Part shown: piece by piece, positions 44,657-54,722 of the stretch | How the letters are laid out: every line of letters begins with the position of its first letter | Position numbering within the stretch: position 1 is the stretch's first letter | DNA from: Sphingobacterium multivorum | Lineage (GTDB): Bacteria; Bacteroidota; Bacteroidia; Sphingobacteriales; Sphingobacteriaceae | Assembly: GCF_039511225.1 (NCBI RefSeq) | Contig: NZ_CP154261.1 | Coordinates: forward strand, 558,001 to 622,000 | Direction: 5' to 3' | DNA length: 64,000 nt | Position numbers and translations under genes: made by a program | The notes under the pieces: generated by a model | What the model was told of the DNA's origin: nothing | Databases searched by the model: none | Seen by the model: the letters and a program-made list of their open reading frames with translations, nothing else

Positions 44657-45127
44657 TTAACCCCTTTCCCAAAAAAATGGTGGTTGGATACCCAGTAAGC
44701 GTAAATAGACAAAGGCCTGACCACGATGGTGGATCTCGTTGTCAATAAAATAAAATATGCTATGGATAATGGGGGATTTGTATTGTCCAAATAAATTGAA
44801 CTCTTCGGCAAAGCGTTCTTCTGGAATTTGATTGAACAGTTCACTGATCTGAGGAGTAGCTTCATCCCAGGCCTGCAGTAATTGTGCTTTGGTCGAATAG
44901 CTGAGATTCTCGTTGAGTTCGCCGCTTTTGTTATTGACAATTTCCTGGAGACCTGGAACAGCAATACCCAGTAGCTCCTTAATCATATCTGCAAAAGTGC
45001 GCATGCCTTCTACCTTGTAATTGAACAATCCTTCTTCTGGAAATTTTTCAATAGTCTGTCTTGTTAGGTTTCTATGGCCTAGCCAATGTTGAAGTAGCTC
45101 GTTCTTCGAAATGATTTCTGTTTTCAT
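44657..45127 (-). CDS. DinB/YfiT-family putative metal-dependent protein
   Basis: 156-residue four-helix-bundle protein of the DinB superfamily. The C-terminal metal-site segment NEIHHRGQAFVYLRLLG is diagnostic, and an early His in LLQHWLGHRNL fits the first ligand. Function is not known; many relatives are thiol-dependent or stress-related enzymes. A minus-strand -7 element TAATTTTG (plus-strand 45187-45194) lies about 60 bp upstream, without a clear -33 partner. WYL regulators are commonly found next to DinB genes, which suggests a regulator-target pair. Confidence 0.85.
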   Translation of the reverse strand: MKTEIISKNELLQHWLGHRNLTRQTIEKFPEEGLFNYKVEGMRTFADMIKELLGIAVPGLQEIVNNKSGELNENLSYSTKAQLLQAWDEATPQISELFNQIPEERFAEEFNLFGQYKSPIIHSIFYFIDNEIHHRGQAFVYLRLLGIQPPFFWERG

Positions 45128-45355
45128 GATTTTCGTATTTAAAGTTTTAGTAAGCGATACATCACCTGCTGTGTTGTATGACAGTTCAAAATTAACGCGA
45201 CTTATGACAGCTGTATGGCAGTATTGATTTGGGTGCTAATTTTATTTTTTTGGTGGCATTGTTCGATGTAAGGAATGTTGAAAGGGCAAATCGTAAAAAT
45301 AGGGGAGTGGTTTTAAAAAGAAGTAGAAAATAAAAAAAAATAATTCACTAATTAT

Positions 45356-45385
45356 TTGACAGTTATAAAAATGTTTGTAACTTTG
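45356..45385 (+). promoter_or_regulatory. Consensus promoter of the rplC ribosomal operon
   Basis: TTG (45356-45358, within TTGACA), exactly 19 bp, then TAACTTTG (45378-45385). It is the best promoter in the window and lies about 78 bp upstream of the rplC ATG. The rest of the 335-bp gap after the DinB gene is AT-rich without a recognisable gene. Confidence 0.88.
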
Positions 45386-45416
45386 CAGTCCCTTAATGGG
45401 AATAGTATGTCTTGAG

Positions 45417-45434
45417 CGAAGCCCTACTGCTTCG
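45417..45434 (+). promoter_or_regulatory. 5' leader hairpin of the rplC operon
   Basis: CGAAGC and GCTTCG pair around a 6-nt loop in the ~70-nt untranslated leader. A candidate ribosomal-protein autoregulatory site (L4 would be the classical regulator of S10 operons), but this is inference. Confidence 0.4.
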
Positions 45435-45462
45435 AAGGACTTTTAATTAATTAATTTACAAC

Positions 45463-46080
45463 ATGTCAGGTATTATTGGAAAAAAAGTAGGAATGACGAG
45501 CCTGTTTAACGCTGATGGGAAAAATATTCCTTGTACAGTGATTCAGGCCGGGCCGTGCGTGGTTACGCAGATACGTACGGAAGAAAAGGATGGCTACTCG
45601 GCAATTCAACTTGGTTTCGACGAAGCTAAGGAGAAAAACACGACAGCTCCTTTGAAAGGGCACTTTGCGAAAGCAAACACAACGCCTAAGCGTAAGTTGG
45701 TAGAGTTTAAAACTTTCCCAGATGCAAAACAACTTGGTGACGTAGTTGACGTTACTCTTTTTGAAGAAGGTGAGTACGTAGATGTAGTTGGTACTTCAAA
45801 AGGTAAAGGTTTCCAAGGTGTAATGAAACGTCATGGATTTGGTGGTGTAGGTGGTGCGACTCACGGTCAGCACAACAGATTACGTGCTCCAGGTTCATTA
45901 GGTGCTTCATCATGGCCTTCACGCGTATTCAAAGGTATGCGCATGGCTGGTCGTACAGGTGGTGACAGAGTTAAAGTTCAAAACTTACAGGTGTTGAAAG
46001 TTTACGCTGAGCAAAACCTTATCGTTGTTAGTGGTTCCATTCCAGGAGCTAAAGGTTCTTATGTAATCGTAGACAAATAG
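45463..46080 (+). CDS. rplC: 50S ribosomal protein L3
   Basis: 205 residues, first gene of the cluster. [20 protein letters not shown] at the N-terminus and the long central loop [20 protein letters not shown] are the L3 signatures. It binds 23S rRNA near the peptidyl transferase centre. rpsJ, which precedes rplC in most bacteria, is not here; a strong promoter lies directly upstream instead. Confidence 0.98.
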   Translation: MSGIIGKKVGMTSLFNADGKNIPCTVIQAGPCVVTQIRTEEKDGYSAIQLGFDEAKEKNTTAPLKGHFAKANTTPKRKLVEFKTFPDAKQLGDVVDVTLFEEGEYVDVVGTSKGKGFQGVMKRHGFGGVGGATHGQHNRLRAPGSLGASSWPSRVFKGMRMAGRTGGDRVKVQNLQVLKVYAEQNLIVVSGSIPGAKGSYVIVDK

Positions 46081-46085
46081 TAGAG

Positions 46086-46715
46086 ATGGAAGTTAAAGTT
46101 TTAAATTTATCAGGTAAAGAAACAGGTGCCAAGGTGCAACTTCCTGAGTCGGTATTTGGGTTAGAGCCTAACGATCATGCGATCTATTTGGATGTGAAAC
46201 AATACTTAGCGAACCAACGCCAAGGAACTCACAAATCTAAACAACGTAACGAAATCGCGGGTTCTACTCGTAAATTACACAAACAAAAAGGTACTGGTGG
46301 TGCTCGTGCGGGTTCTATCAAATCTCCATTGTTTAATGGTGGTGGTCGTGTATTCGGTCCTCAACCTCGTGACTACTCGTTCAAATTGAACAAAAAATTG
46401 AAACAAGTAGCACGTAAATCAGCGTTATCTTACAAAGCAAAAGATAATAACATTGTGGTATTGGATGAAGTAAAATTCGATGCTATCAAAACTAAAAACT
46501 ATGTTGCTTTAATAAATGCGTTGAACGTAGCTGATGAGAAAACATTGTTGGTATTGCCAGCTTACGATGAGATTGTTTATAAATCAAGCAGAAACTTGAA
46601 AAAAGCAAAAGTTATTGTTGCAGCTGATTTAAATACATATGATGTATTGAACGCAACAAAATTATTGTTGACTACAGATTCTGTTAAAACTTTGGAGGAA
46701 GCATTAGCTAAGTAA
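46086..46715 (+). CDS. rplD: 50S ribosomal protein L4
   Basis: 209 residues with the exit-tunnel loop [20 protein letters not shown] and [15 protein letters not shown]4 is the autogenous repressor of the S10 operon in E. coli; whether that holds here is unknown. It starts 5 bp after rplC. Confidence 0.98.
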   Translation: MEVKVLNLSGKETGAKVQLPESVFGLEPNDHAIYLDVKQYLANQRQGTHKSKQRNEIAGSTRKLHKQKGTGGARAGSIKSPLFNGGGRVFGPQPRDYSFKLNKKLKQVARKSALSYKAKDNNIVVLDEVKFDAIKTKNYVALINALNVADEKTLLVLPAYDEIVYKSSRNLKKAKVIVAADLNTYDVLNATKLLLTTDSVKTLEEALAK

Positions 46716-46716
46716 T

Positions 46717-47007
46717 ATGGAAATTATTAAAAAACCTATCTTGACTGAGAAAGCTTCTTTGTTAACGGAAAAATTAAACCGTTACGCTTTCAAAGTAGAT
46801 CACAGAGCAAACAAAATCCAGATTAAAGCAGCTGTTGAGGCTATGTTTGGTGTTACAGTTCTTGCTGTAAACACTGCAGTAGTAGCTGGTAAAGCAAAAA
46901 GCCGTTACACAAAAGCAGGTTTCGTATCTGGTAGAGCTCCTAAGTATAAAAAGGCTGTCATTACGATTAAAGACGGCGAAACTATTGACTTTTACAGTAC
47001 TATATAA
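46717..47007 (+). CDS. rplW: 50S ribosomal protein L23
   Basis: 96 residues; IIKKPILTEKASLLTEKLNR and VEAMFGVTVLAVNT are typical. L23 lies at the exit of the peptide tunnel and docks trigger factor and SRP. It starts 1 bp after the rplD stop. Confidence 0.97.
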   Translation: MEIIKKPILTEKASLLTEKLNRYAFKVDHRANKIQIKAAVEAMFGVTVLAVNTAVVAGKAKSRYTKAGFVSGRAPKYKKAVITIKDGETIDFYSTI

Positions 47008-47013
47008 TACAAA

Positions 47014-47841
47014 ATGGCAGTTAAAAGATTCAAACCGGTAACCCCTGGTACTCGTTTTAGAGTAGGCGCTGACTACTCTGATGTTACTACAAACGTTCCT
47101 GAAAAATCGTTAGTAGTAAAAATCAACAAGAAATCAGGCGGTCGTAATAACTCCGGTAAAATGACTATGCGTTATCTCGGTGGGGGACATAAAAAAGTAT
47201 ACCGATTAATTGATTTCAAACGCGATAAAAAAGATATCCCTGCAAAAGTAGCTACTATCGAGTACGATCCAAATCGTACTGCTCGTATTGCCTTGTTGCA
47301 TTACGCAGATGGTGAAAAACGTTACATCCTTGCTCCAGCTGGTTTAGTAGTTGGTCAAACTGTAATTGCAGGTGATAAAGTTGCCCCAGAAGTTGGTAAT
47401 ACATTACCATTAGCAAACATTCCATTGGGTTCTATCATCCACAACATTGAATTAAATCCTGGTCAAGGTGGTTCAATTGCTCGTTCGGCTGGTACTTATG
47501 CTCAATTGTCTGCTCGTGATGGTAAATATGCCATCATCAAATTGCCTTCGAGCGAAACACGTATGATCTTATTGACTTGTGTTGCTACAATTGGTTCAGT
47601 ATCGAACCATGAAAGATCTAACCAAGTGTTAGGTAAAGCAGGTCGCAAACGTTGGTTAGGTCGTCGTCCAAGAGTTCGTGGTGTTGCGATGAACCCAGTA
47701 GATCACCCTATGGGTGGTGGTGAAGGCCGTACTTCAGGAGGTCACCCACGCTCACGTACAGGTGTATTAGCTAAAGGCTTCAAAACACGTTACAAGAAGA
47801 AAACATCGAATCGTTACATCATTGAGAGAAGGAAAAAATAA
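47014..47841 (+). CDS. rplB: 50S ribosomal protein L2
   Basis: 275 residues, full length. [19 protein letters not shown] and the C-terminal [19 protein letters not shown], which carries the conserved His of the peptidyl-transferase-proximal loop, are intact. The stop codon overlaps the rpsS start (TAATG). Confidence 0.98.
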   Translation: MAVKRFKPVTPGTRFRVGADYSDVTTNVPEKSLVVKINKKSGGRNNSGKMTMRYLGGGHKKVYRLIDFKRDKKDIPAKVATIEYDPNRTARIALLHYADGEKRYILAPAGLVVGQTVIAGDKVAPEVGNTLPLANIPLGSIIHNIELNPGQGGSIARSAGTYAQLSARDGKYAIIKLPSSETRMILLTCVATIGSVSNHERSNQVLGKAGRKRWLGRRPRVRGVAMNPVDHPMGGGEGRTSGGHPRSRTGVLAKGFKTRYKKKTSNRYIIERRKK

Positions 47842-48107
47842 TGGCTCGTTCAATTAAAAAAGGTCCTTATATCGATCACAACTTAGAAAGAAAAGTTCTT
47901 TCTATGAATGAAACTAACAAAAAGTCAGTTATCAAAACATGGTCTCGTAGATCAATGATTTCACCTGATTTTGTTGGCCATACCTTCGCAGTGCACAACG
48001 GGAATAAATTTATCCCTGTTTATGTAACAGAGAATATGGTAGGTCACAAGCTTGGTGAATTCGCGCCTACGCGTACATTCAGAGGCCACGCAGAAAAGAA
48101 AAAATAA
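47841..48107 (+). CDS. rpsS: 30S ribosomal protein S19
   Basis: 88 residues: [19 protein letters not shown] and [21 protein letters not shown]19 binds 16S rRNA in the head with S13. It starts at the last base of the rplB stop codon, so translation is coupled. Confidence 0.98.
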   Translation: MARSIKKGPYIDHNLERKVLSMNETNKKSVIKTWSRRSMISPDFVGHTFAVHNGNKFIPVYVTENMVGHKLGEFAPTRTFRGHAEKKK

Positions 48108-48113
48108 TAGGTA

Positions 48114-48548
48114 ATGGAAGCAACAAAAAAACTTAAAAAGTCTGTCTTAATTAGACAACGTAAAGAGCAAGAGAAAGCTCAACAAGGAGGAGCTTCGGAT
48201 GCCAAATTATTGAACTGCCCGACTTCGCCTCGTAAGATGCGTTTGGTGGTAGACTTAATTCGCGGTCAACGTGTTGAAAATGCAATTTACATTTTGAAAC
48301 ACTCAAGTAAAGAAGCTGCTGCTCGTGTAGAAAAATTATTATTATCTGCAATCAAAAACTGGGAAGCCAAAAACGAAGGTAAATCAGTGGAAGAAAGCGA
48401 ACTATATGTAAAAGAAGTATCAGTAGGTGGTGGTCGTCAATTGAAAAGATTGCGTCCGGCTCCTCAAGGTCGCGGATACAGAGTTCGTAAACGTTCAAAT
48501 CACGTTACGTTGGTAGTTGATAGCAAATTAAACGTTGAACAAAACTAA
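48114..48548 (+). CDS. rplV: 50S ribosomal protein L22
   Basis: 144 residues, longer than the ~110 of E. coli because of a charged N-terminal extension of about 35 residues ([20 protein letters not shown]). The core ([20 protein letters not shown]) and the tunnel hairpin ([20 protein letters not shown]) are conserved. Such extensions are common in this phylum. Confidence 0.97.
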   Translation: MEATKKLKKSVLIRQRKEQEKAQQGGASDAKLLNCPTSPRKMRLVVDLIRGQRVENAIYILKHSSKEAAARVEKLLLSAIKNWEAKNEGKSVEESELYVKEVSVGGGRQLKRLRPAPQGRGYRVRKRSNHVTLVVDSKLNVEQN

Positions 48549-48559
48549 TTTATTGAGAA

Positions 48560-49354
48560 ATGGGACAAAAAGCAAATCCAATAGGTAGCAGATTAGGAAT
48601 CATCAAAGGTTGGGATTCTAACTGGTTCGGAGGTAAAAACTATTCCGATAAATTAGTTGAAGACGAAAAAATCAGAAAATATCTTTCTGTTCGTATTGCA
48701 AAAGGTGGTGTAGCTAAAGTTGTTATCGAAAGAACTTTAAAACGTATCACTGTTACAATTCACACTGCTCGTCCAGGTATCGTTATCGGTAAAGGTGGTC
48801 AAGAAGTTGACAAGATCAAAGAAGAGTTGAAAAAACTGACTAAAAAGGATGTTCAAATCAACATTTTCGAGATCAAACGCCCTGAGTTAGATGCTAAGTT
48901 AGTAGCTGAAGGTGTCGCTAAACAATTAGAGGCGCGTATTTCATTCCGTCGTGCAATGAAAACTTCAATCGCTTCTACGATGCGTATGGGTGCAGAAGGT
49001 ATCAAAATCATGTGTTCTGGTCGTTTAGGTGGTGCTGAAATGGCGCGTACTGAACAATACAAAGAAGGAAGAACTCCTTTACACACATTGCGTGCTGATA
49101 TCGACTACGCTTTAGCTGAAGCATTGACTACATACGGTAAAATTGGTATCAAAGTTTGGATCTGTAAAGGTGAGGTTTACGGTAAACGTGACTTATCTCC
49201 AAACATTGGTCAAGCATCTGGTGTAAAATCACGTGGCAACCACGAAGGTGGTGGCGAACGTCGTGACAACCGTAACAACAAAGGTGGTCGCGGTGGAAAC
49301 AACCGTGGTGGAAACAACCGTGGTGGAAGCAACCGTGGTCCGAAAAAAGATTAA
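48560..49354 (+). CDS. rpsC: 30S ribosomal protein S3 with Gly/Asn/Arg-rich tail
   Basis: 264 residues. KH domain ([20 protein letters not shown]) and the C-terminal S3 domain ([20 protein letters not shown]) are complete. The last ~35 residues form a low-complexity basic tail with repeats of NNRGG, probably flexible and RNA-binding. S3 lies at the mRNA entry tunnel. Confidence 0.97.
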   Translation: MGQKANPIGSRLGIIKGWDSNWFGGKNYSDKLVEDEKIRKYLSVRIAKGGVAKVVIERTLKRITVTIHTARPGIVIGKGGQEVDKIKEELKKLTKKDVQINIFEIKRPELDAKLVAEGVAKQLEARISFRRAMKTSIASTMRMGAEGIKIMCSGRLGGAEMARTEQYKEGRTPLHTLRADIDYALAEALTTYGKIGIKVWICKGEVYGKRDLSPNIGQASGVKSRGNHEGGGERRDNRNNKGGRGGNNRGGNNRGGSNRGPKKD

Positions 49355-49413
49355 TAGTTATTTAGATTACAACAAAAACCTGCTGAAAAAGCAGATTTAA
49401 AAAGTATACGAAC

Positions 49414-49836
49414 ATGTTACAGCCAAAAAGAACGAAGTTCAGAAAGATGCAGAAAGGCCGCATGAAAGGTAACGCTTCTCGTGGAGCGGAGTTAGCTTTC
49501 GGTTCTTTCGGTATCAAAACAATGGAGCAAGCATGGATCACTAGTCGTCAAATCGAGGCAGCTCGTATTGCGGTTACACGTTATATGAAACGTGAAGGTC
49601 AAGTTTGGATTCGTATTTTCCCTGACAAACCTGTTACGAAAAAACCTGCAGAGGTACGTATGGGTAAAGGTAAGGGTGCTCCAGAATACTGGGTAGCAGT
49701 AGTACGCCCAGGCCGTATGTTATTTGAAGCAGAAGGTGTGCCTTTGGAAATTGCCAAAGAAGCTTTACGCCTTGCAGCTCAAAAACTTCCGGTTCAAACT
49801 AAGTTTGTGATTCGTAGAGACTACGTTGAAGCATAA
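49414..49836 (+). CDS. rplP: 50S ribosomal protein L16
   Basis: 140 residues: [20 protein letters not shown] and [20 protein letters not shown]. It binds near the A-site and central protuberance. It ends 24 bp before a strong intercistronic hairpin. Confidence 0.98.
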   Translation: MLQPKRTKFRKMQKGRMKGNASRGAELAFGSFGIKTMEQAWITSRQIEAARIAVTRYMKREGQVWIRIFPDKPVTKKPAEVRMGKGKGAPEYWVAVVRPGRMLFEAEGVPLEIAKEALRLAAQKLPVQTKFVIRRDYVEA

Positions 49837-49860
49837 AAATCTTGGTAATGTCATCATTTA

Positions 49861-49887
49861 AGCGTTAGGGCCGTTACCCCTAACGCT
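49861..49887 (+). other. Intercistronic hairpin rplP-rpmC
   Basis: A perfect 10-bp stem (AGCGTTAGGG / CCCTAACGCT, 7-nt loop), with an outer ATCAT/ATGAT pairing around it. No T-run follows, so it is more likely an RNA-stability, processing or protein-binding element than a terminator. Confidence 0.7.
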
Positions 49888-49928
49888 ATATATAAAGCGA
49901 TGATAACCCAAATAACAACTGAAAAAAC

Positions 49929-50147
49929 ATGAAAAATTCAGAAATTTTAGAATTATCTAATGAGGACTTAAAAGCTCGTCTTGTAGAAGAGAAAACAGCC
50001 CTTACAAAATTGAAATTTGCACATGCTGTTTCAGCTATTGAGAACCCTAACGTGATCAAAGCAGCACGCAAAACTATCGCTCGTATCAGTACAGAGATCA
50101 GTGCACGCAAAGCTGCAGCTAAAAATGAAACAGCCTCTGAGGCGTAA
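49929..50147 (+). CDS. rpmC: 50S ribosomal protein L29
   Basis: 72 residues, two-helix hairpin: [20 protein letters not shown] and the conserved [15 protein letters not shown] segment. It docks near the tunnel exit with L23. Confidence 0.96.
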   Translation: MKNSEILELSNEDLKARLVEEKTALTKLKFAHAVSAIENPNVIKAARKTIARISTEISARKAAAKNETASEA

Positions 50148-50161
50148 AATTTAAAGTCGAA

Positions 50162-50416
50162 ATGGAAAGAAATTTAAGAAAAACAAGAATCGGCTTAGTA
50201 GTTAGCAACAAGATGGACAAGTCTATCGTGGTATCAGTGGAACGTAAAGTGAAACACCCGATCTATGGTAAGTTCGTTAAAAAAACTACTAAATTTAAAG
50301 CTCATGACGAAACTAATACCTGCGGTATCGGCGATACGGTATTAATTATGGAAACTCGTCCGCTGAGTAAAACAAAAAACTGGAGATTAGTAGAAATTAT
50401 AGAAAGAGCTAAATAA
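50162..50416 (+). CDS. rpsQ: 30S ribosomal protein S17
   Basis: 84 residues with the S17 OB-fold signatures [20 protein letters not shown] and [20 protein letters not shown]. It ends 1 bp before rplN. Confidence 0.97.
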   Translation: MERNLRKTRIGLVVSNKMDKSIVVSVERKVKHPIYGKFVKKTTKFKAHDETNTCGIGDTVLIMETRPLSKTKNWRLVEIIERAK

Positions 50417-50417
50417 C

Positions 50418-50786
50418 ATGGTACAACAAGAATCAAGACTTAATGTAGCTGACAATAGCGGTGCTAAACAAGTTTTAGTAATCCGTGTATTGGGCGGTAC
50501 GCGTAAGCGTTATGCATCAATCGGAGATAAGATTGTTGTATCGGTGAAAAGCGCTATGCCTTCAGGAAACGTGAAAAAAGGTTCCGTTTCTAAAGCAGTA
50601 GTTGTTAGAACGAAAAAGGAAATCCGTCGTAAAGATGGTTCATACATCCGCTTCGATGATAACGCAGCTGTATTATTAAATAATAATGATGAACCACGTG
50701 GTACACGTATCTTTGGCCCTGTTGCTAGAGAGTTGCGTGAGAAACAGTTCATGAAAATTGTATCATTAGCACCGGAGGTTTTATAA
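50418..50786 (+). CDS. rplN: 50S ribosomal protein L14
   Basis: 122 residues: [20 protein letters not shown] and [20 protein letters not shown]. Binds 23S rRNA at the subunit interface. It starts immediately after rpsQ. Confidence 0.98.
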   Translation: MVQQESRLNVADNSGAKQVLVIRVLGGTRKRYASIGDKIVVSVKSAMPSGNVKKGSVSKAVVVRTKKEIRRKDGSYIRFDDNAAVLLNNNDEPRGTRIFGPVARELREKQFMKIVSLAPEVL

Positions 50787-50788
50787 TT

Positions 50789-51133
50789 ATGGCACAGAAA
50801 ACAAAAACAACTACGCACAAAATCAAAATTAAAAAAGGTGATTTAGTGAAAGTTATCGCTGGTAACTCTAAAGGTGTTCAAGGAAAAGTATTAACTGTTT
50901 TAGTGGATAAAAATAGAGCTATCGTTGAGGGCGCTAACATCGTAAAAAAACACACTAAACCAAGTGCAGCTAATCCTAATGGTGGTATCATTGAGAAAGA
51001 AGCTGGTATTCACATCTCTAATTTAGCTGTTATCGATCCTAAAACAGGTGCAACTACACGTGTAGGTCGTAAGTTAAATGCAGATGGTAAATTAGTTCGT
51101 TACGCTAAAAAATCAGGGGAGGAAATTAAATAA
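50789..51133 (+). CDS. rplX: 50S ribosomal protein L24
   Basis: 114 residues with a KOW motif ([20 protein letters not shown]) and the [20 protein letters not shown] region. An early assembly initiator of the 50S subunit. Its stop codon overlaps the rplE start (TAATG). Confidence 0.97.
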   Translation: MAQKTKTTTHKIKIKKGDLVKVIAGNSKGVQGKVLTVLVDKNRAIVEGANIVKKHTKPSAANPNGGIIEKEAGIHISNLAVIDPKTGATTRVGRKLNADGKLVRYAKKSGEEIK

Positions 51134-51702
51134 TGACTTACGTACCAAGATTAAAAGTGAAATATGCGGAGGAAATCCGTAAAGCACTTCAAGAAAAATT
51201 TCAGTATAAAAGTATTATGCAGGTTCCTAAACTTGAGAAAATCGTTGTTTCACAAGGCGTAGGAGCTGCAACAGCTGACAAAAAATTAATCGATAACGCT
51301 ATCGCTGAGTTGACTTTAATCACAGGTCAACAAGCCGTTGCTACAAAATCGAAAAAAGATATTTCAAACTTTAAATTACGTAAAGGTATGCCTGTAGGGG
51401 CACGTGTTACTTTGCGTGACAACAATATGTTTGAATTCTTGGATCGTTTGGTAGCAGTATCGCTTCCACGTATTCGTGACTTCCGCGGTATCAACGATAA
51501 AGGCTTTGACGGACGTGGTAACTATAACTTAGGTATCACTGAGCAAATCATTTTCCCTGAGATCAACATTGATAAAATCAACAAGATCCAAGGTATGGAC
51601 ATCACTTTCGTGACTTCTGCTCAAAATGATGTTGAGGCTTTAGAATTGTTGAAACAATTCGGTTTACCATTTAAAAATCAAAATACTAATAACAATGGCT
51701 AA
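51133..51702 (+). CDS. rplE: 50S ribosomal protein L5
   Basis: 189 residues: [20 protein letters not shown] and [20 protein letters not shown]. It binds 5S rRNA in the central protuberance. It overlaps rpsN by 8 bp. Confidence 0.98.
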   Translation: MTYVPRLKVKYAEEIRKALQEKFQYKSIMQVPKLEKIVVSQGVGAATADKKLIDNAIAELTLITGQQAVATKSKKDISNFKLRKGMPVGARVTLRDNNMFEFLDRLVAVSLPRIRDFRGINDKGFDGRGNYNLGITEQIIFPEINIDKINKIQGMDITFVTSAQNDVEALELLKQFGLPFKNQNTNNNG

Positions 51703-51964
51703 AGAAGGATTAAAAGCACGCGAAGTAAAACGCGCTAAATTGGTAGCTAAATATGCGGCAAAACGTGCAGAATTAAAAGCTGCTGGCGATTACGTTGCAT
51801 TAGATAAATTGCCTAAAAATGCTTCTCCAGTACGTTTACACAATCGTTGTAAATTGACTGGCCGTCCTAAAGGATATATGCGTCAATTCGGTATCTCTCG
51901 TGTAACATTCCGTGAGATGGCTTTAGATGGCAAAATCCCAGGGGTGAAAAAAGCTTCTTGGTAA
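51695..51964 (+). CDS. rpsN: 30S ribosomal protein S14 (zinc-free type)
   Basis: 89 residues, the long form without CxxC zinc ligands ([20 protein letters not shown] has a single Cys). It starts within the 3' end of rplE. A promoter and a hairpin follow it directly. Confidence 0.97.
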   Translation: MAKEGLKAREVKRAKLVAKYAAKRAELKAAGDYVALDKLPKNASPVRLHNRCKLTGRPKGYMRQFGISRVTFREMALDGKIPGVKKASW

Positions 51965-51987
51965 TTAAAAAAAAATACTTAATTTTG
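51958..51987 (+). promoter_or_regulatory. Internal consensus promoter upstream of rpsH
   Basis: TTG (51958-51960, in the last codons of rpsN), 19 bp, then TAATTTTG (51980-51987). The identical spacing to the rplC and infA promoters supports it. It would give rpsH and following genes a separate transcript with a ~105-nt leader. Confidence 0.75.
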
Positions 51988-52022
51988 CCCGGGCAATTCA
52001 ACTGAGGATTGCCGGGGTTTTT
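51988..52022 (+). other. Hairpin with T-run between rpsN and rpsH
   Basis: Stem CCCGGGCAAT (51988-51997) with ATTGCCGGGG (52008-52017): nine pairs and one mismatch, 10-nt loop, then five T residues. It looks like an intrinsic terminator or attenuator placed directly after the internal promoter. A second, weaker structure around 52051-52081 (GGTCCCATACC ... GGTTGGGAGGG) lies in the same leader. Confidence 0.65.
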
Positions 52023-52103
52023 GCATTTTAAAATTGTTTAACAGATAGAAGGTCCCATACCAATGGTTGGGAGGGAAACCGCTGTCACAAATTTTCATAT
52101 ATA

Positions 52104-52502
52104 ATGACTACAGATCCAATTGCGGATTACCTTACACGAGTAAGGAATGCCATCAAGGCCAACCACAGGGTTGTTGAAATTCCTGCATCGAACCTAAAAA
52201 AAGAGATCACTAAAGTTCTTTTTGACAAAGGTTACATTGCTAATTACAAATTCGATGAGAATGGCGTACAGGGTACGATCAAAATCGCATTGAAATATAA
52301 TCCAATTAGCAAAATTCCGGCTATTCGTACGTTGACACGTGTGAGTAAACCTGGTTTAAGAAAGTATGCAAGCGTTGATACTATGCCTCGTGTTTTGAAC
52401 GGTTTAGGTATTGCTATCTTGTCAACATCGAAAGGTGTAATGACAGATAAGGAAGCTAGACTTCAAAATGTTGGTGGTGAAGTTTTATGTTACGTTTATT
52501 AA
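52104..52502 (+). CDS. rpsH: 30S ribosomal protein S8
   Basis: 132 residues: DPIADYLTRVRNAIKANHRV and GLGIAILSTSKGVMTDKEAR. Binds 16S rRNA helix 21. S8 is the autogenous repressor of the spc operon in E. coli, which makes the structured leader upstream a candidate target. Confidence 0.98.
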   Translation: MTTDPIADYLTRVRNAIKANHRVVEIPASNLKKEITKVLFDKGYIANYKFDENGVQGTIKIALKYNPISKIPAIRTLTRVSKPGLRKYASVDTMPRVLNGLGIAILSTSKGVMTDKEARLQNVGGEVLCYVY

Positions 52503-52523
52503 TCTAGGTAAAAGCACAAAGAA

Positions 52524-53078
52524 ATGTCAAGAATTGGAAAAGCGCCTATCGCTATCCCTGCTGGGGTAACTGTTACTATTTCGGACAAAAACTTAGTTTC
52601 AGTAAAAGGTCCTAAAGGCGAATTAACACAACAAGTTGACCGTGACATCACGATTGCTCAAGAAGAGGGTAATATCGTTGTAACACGTCCAACTGATCAA
52701 AAGAAACACAAAGCATTACACGGTCTATACCGTTCCCTGTTGGCTAACATGGTTTACGGTGTGACTGAAGGTTACAAAACTACGCAAGAGTTAGTCGGTG
52801 TAGGTTACCGTGCTTCAAGTACTGGTAATGTATTAGAGTTAACTTTAGGTTTCTCTCACCAGATTGTTTTTGTATTGCCAAACGAGGTTAAAGTATCAAC
52901 TACTGCTGACAAAGGTAAAAACCCTACAATCACTTTAGAGTGTGCTGACAAACAATTGATCGGTCAGGTAGCGGCTAAAATCCGTGGCTTCCGTAAACCA
53001 GAACCTTACAAAGGAAAAGGTGTCAAGTTTGCAGGTGAAGTATTGAGAAGAAAAGCAGGTAAATCAGCTAAAAAATAA
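52524..53078 (+). CDS. rplF: 50S ribosomal protein L6
   Basis: 184 residues: [20 protein letters not shown] and the C-terminal [20 protein letters not shown]. Binds near the sarcin-ricin loop. Confidence 0.98.
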   Translation: MSRIGKAPIAIPAGVTVTISDKNLVSVKGPKGELTQQVDRDITIAQEEGNIVVTRPTDQKKHKALHGLYRSLLANMVYGVTEGYKTTQELVGVGYRASSTGNVLELTLGFSHQIVFVLPNEVKVSTTADKGKNPTITLECADKQLIGQVAAKIRGFRKPEPYKGKGVKFAGEVLRRKAGKSAKK

Positions 53079-53083
53079 TAATC

Positions 53084-53437
53084 ATGGCAGGACAAAAAGC
53101 ATCTCGTAGAGAGAGAATCAAAAAAGGAATCAGAAAAAACCTTGCTGGAACGTCTGAACGTCCACGTTTATCGGTTTTTAGAAGTAACAAAGGTATCTAT
53201 GCGCAAATCATTGATGACAATGCAGGTAAAACATTAGTTGCTGCATCTAGTTTGTCAAAAGAGTTTGTTGCATCTGGTAACAAGGTTGATCAATCTAAAG
53301 CTGTAGGTAAATTGGTGGCTGAAAAAGCATTAGCAGCAGGTATTAATAAAGTAGTTTTTGACCGTAATGGGTACTTATACCATGGCCGTATCAAATCTTT
53401 GGCTGAAGGTGCTCGCGAAGGCGGTTTAGACTTTTAA
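53084..53437 (+). CDS. rplR: 50S ribosomal protein L18
   Basis: 117 residues: [20 protein letters not shown] and the ending [19 protein letters not shown]. Binds 5S rRNA with L5. It starts 5 bp after rplF. Confidence 0.98.
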   Translation: MAGQKASRRERIKKGIRKNLAGTSERPRLSVFRSNKGIYAQIIDDNAGKTLVAASSLSKEFVASGNKVDQSKAVGKLVAEKALAAGINKVVFDRNGYLYHGRIKSLAEGAREGGLDF

Positions 53438-53449
53438 TCATAGAAAGAA

Positions 53450-53968
53450 ATGGCATTAAGCAATATAAAAAGAGTAAAATCAAGCGAAATTGAATTAAAA
53501 GATCGCTTAGTAAGTATCCAACGTGTAGCTAAAGTTACTAAAGGTGGTCGTACTTTCAGCTTCTCTGCAATTGTTGTAGTAGGTGATGAAAACGGTATCG
53601 TTGGTTACGGTTTAGGTAAAGCTAAAGAGGTAACTGAAGCAATCACGAAAGGTATCGATGACGCAAAGAAAAATTTGGTAAAAGTTCCTATTATCAAAGG
53701 TACTGTTCCGCACGAGCAATATGGTAAATATTCTGGTGGTTCAGTTTTGGTTAAACCAGCAATTGCAGGTACAGGAGTTTTAGCCGGTGGTGCAATGCGT
53801 GCAGTATTGGAGTCTGCTGGTATCAAAGACGTATTGGCTAAGTCATTAGGTTCGTCTAACCCACACAACGTGGTCAAAGCAACTGTAACAGCTTTAGCAA
53901 ACATGCGTGATGCATATACAGTAGCACAACACCGCGGTGTCGATTTAAATAAAGTATTTAACGGTTAA
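53450..53968 (+). CDS. rpsE: 30S ribosomal protein S5
   Basis: 172 residues: [20 protein letters not shown] and the C-terminal [21 protein letters not shown] decoding-fidelity protein at the mRNA entry; the known spectinomycin-resistance region (VAKVTKGGR) is wild-type-like. Confidence 0.98.
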   Translation: MALSNIKRVKSSEIELKDRLVSIQRVAKVTKGGRTFSFSAIVVVGDENGIVGYGLGKAKEVTEAITKGIDDAKKNLVKVPIIKGTVPHEQYGKYSGGSVLVKPAIAGTGVLAGGAMRAVLESAGIKDVLAKSLGSSNPHNVVKATVTALANMRDAYTVAQHRGVDLNKVFNG

Positions 53969-53973
53969 TTATC

Positions 53974-54153
53974 ATGGCAAAAATCAAAATCACCCAGATA
54001 AAGAGCGTTATCGACAGAAGCGAGCGCCAAAAGAAAACTATTGAGGCATTGGGTTTGAAAAGAATCAACCACTCAGTAGAAGTTGAAGCTACTCCATCAA
54101 TTATTGGAATGGTACGTAAAGTAAACCATTTAGTAGCTATCGAAACTATTTAA
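53974..54153 (+). CDS. rpmD: 50S ribosomal protein L30
   Basis: A short gene of 59 residues: MAKIKITQIKSVIDRSERQK, then ALGLKRINHSVEVEATPSII and MVRKVNHLVAIETI. It starts 5 bp after rpsE and occupies the expected place between rpsE and rplO. Confidence 0.96.
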   Translation: MAKIKITQIKSVIDRSERQKKTIEALGLKRINHSVEVEATPSIIGMVRKVNHLVAIETI

Positions 54154-54162
54154 TATTAGCAT

Positions 54163-54190
54163 ATGGAAGAGGTCTTTGGGCTTCTTCCAT
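54163..54190 (+). other. Intercistronic hairpin rpmD-rplO
   Basis: A perfect 8-bp stem (ATGGAAGA at 54163-54170, TCTTCCAT at 54183-54190; 12-nt loop) in the 119-bp gap before rplO. No T-run follows directly. Confidence 0.6.
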
Positions 54191-54272
54191 TACTTGTTAT
54201 TAATAATCATTATTTTTTAATCGCTAGTACCTGTTTAGTGAGAGCGAAGGGCTAGCACAATTTAGTTTAAAA

Positions 54273-54719
54273 ATGAACTTAAGTAATTTAAAACCTGCAA
54301 AAGGTGCAGTAAAAAGTAGCAAACGTATTGGCCGTGGTACTGGTTCTGGTCGTGGTGGTACTTCAACACGTGGTCACAAAGGTGCTGGTTCTCGTTCAGG
54401 TCACTCTACGAAAATCGGTTTCGAAGGTGGTCAAATGCCTTTGCAACGTCGTGTGCCTAAATTTGGTTTCAAAAACATCAACCGTGTTGAGTATAATGGT
54501 GTAAACTTAGATACTTTACAAGCGTTGATCGAGAAATACAATTTAACAGCTGTAGATTTCGACGCATTGAAAGCTCATGGTTTAGTGTCTAAAAATGACA
54601 AAGTTAAAATCTTGGGTCGCGGTGAGTTGAAAGCTAAAGTTGAAGTAACAGCGCACGCGTTTACTGCTTCTGCTCAAAAAGCTATTGAAGCTGCAGGCGG
54701 TTCTATCGTTAAAATTTAA
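54273..54719 (+). CDS. rplO: 50S ribosomal protein L15
   Basis: 148 residues: the Gly/Arg-rich N-terminus (KRIGRGTGSGRGGTSTRGHK) and GFEGGQMPLQRRVPKFGFKN. It ends 3 bp before secY. Confidence 0.98.
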   Translation: MNLSNLKPAKGAVKSSKRIGRGTGSGRGGTSTRGHKGAGSRSGHSTKIGFEGGQMPLQRRVPKFGFKNINRVEYNGVNLDTLQALIEKYNLTAVDFDALKAHGLVSKNDKVKILGRGELKAKVEVTAHAFTASAQKAIEAAGGSIVKI

Positions 54720-54722
54720 TAA

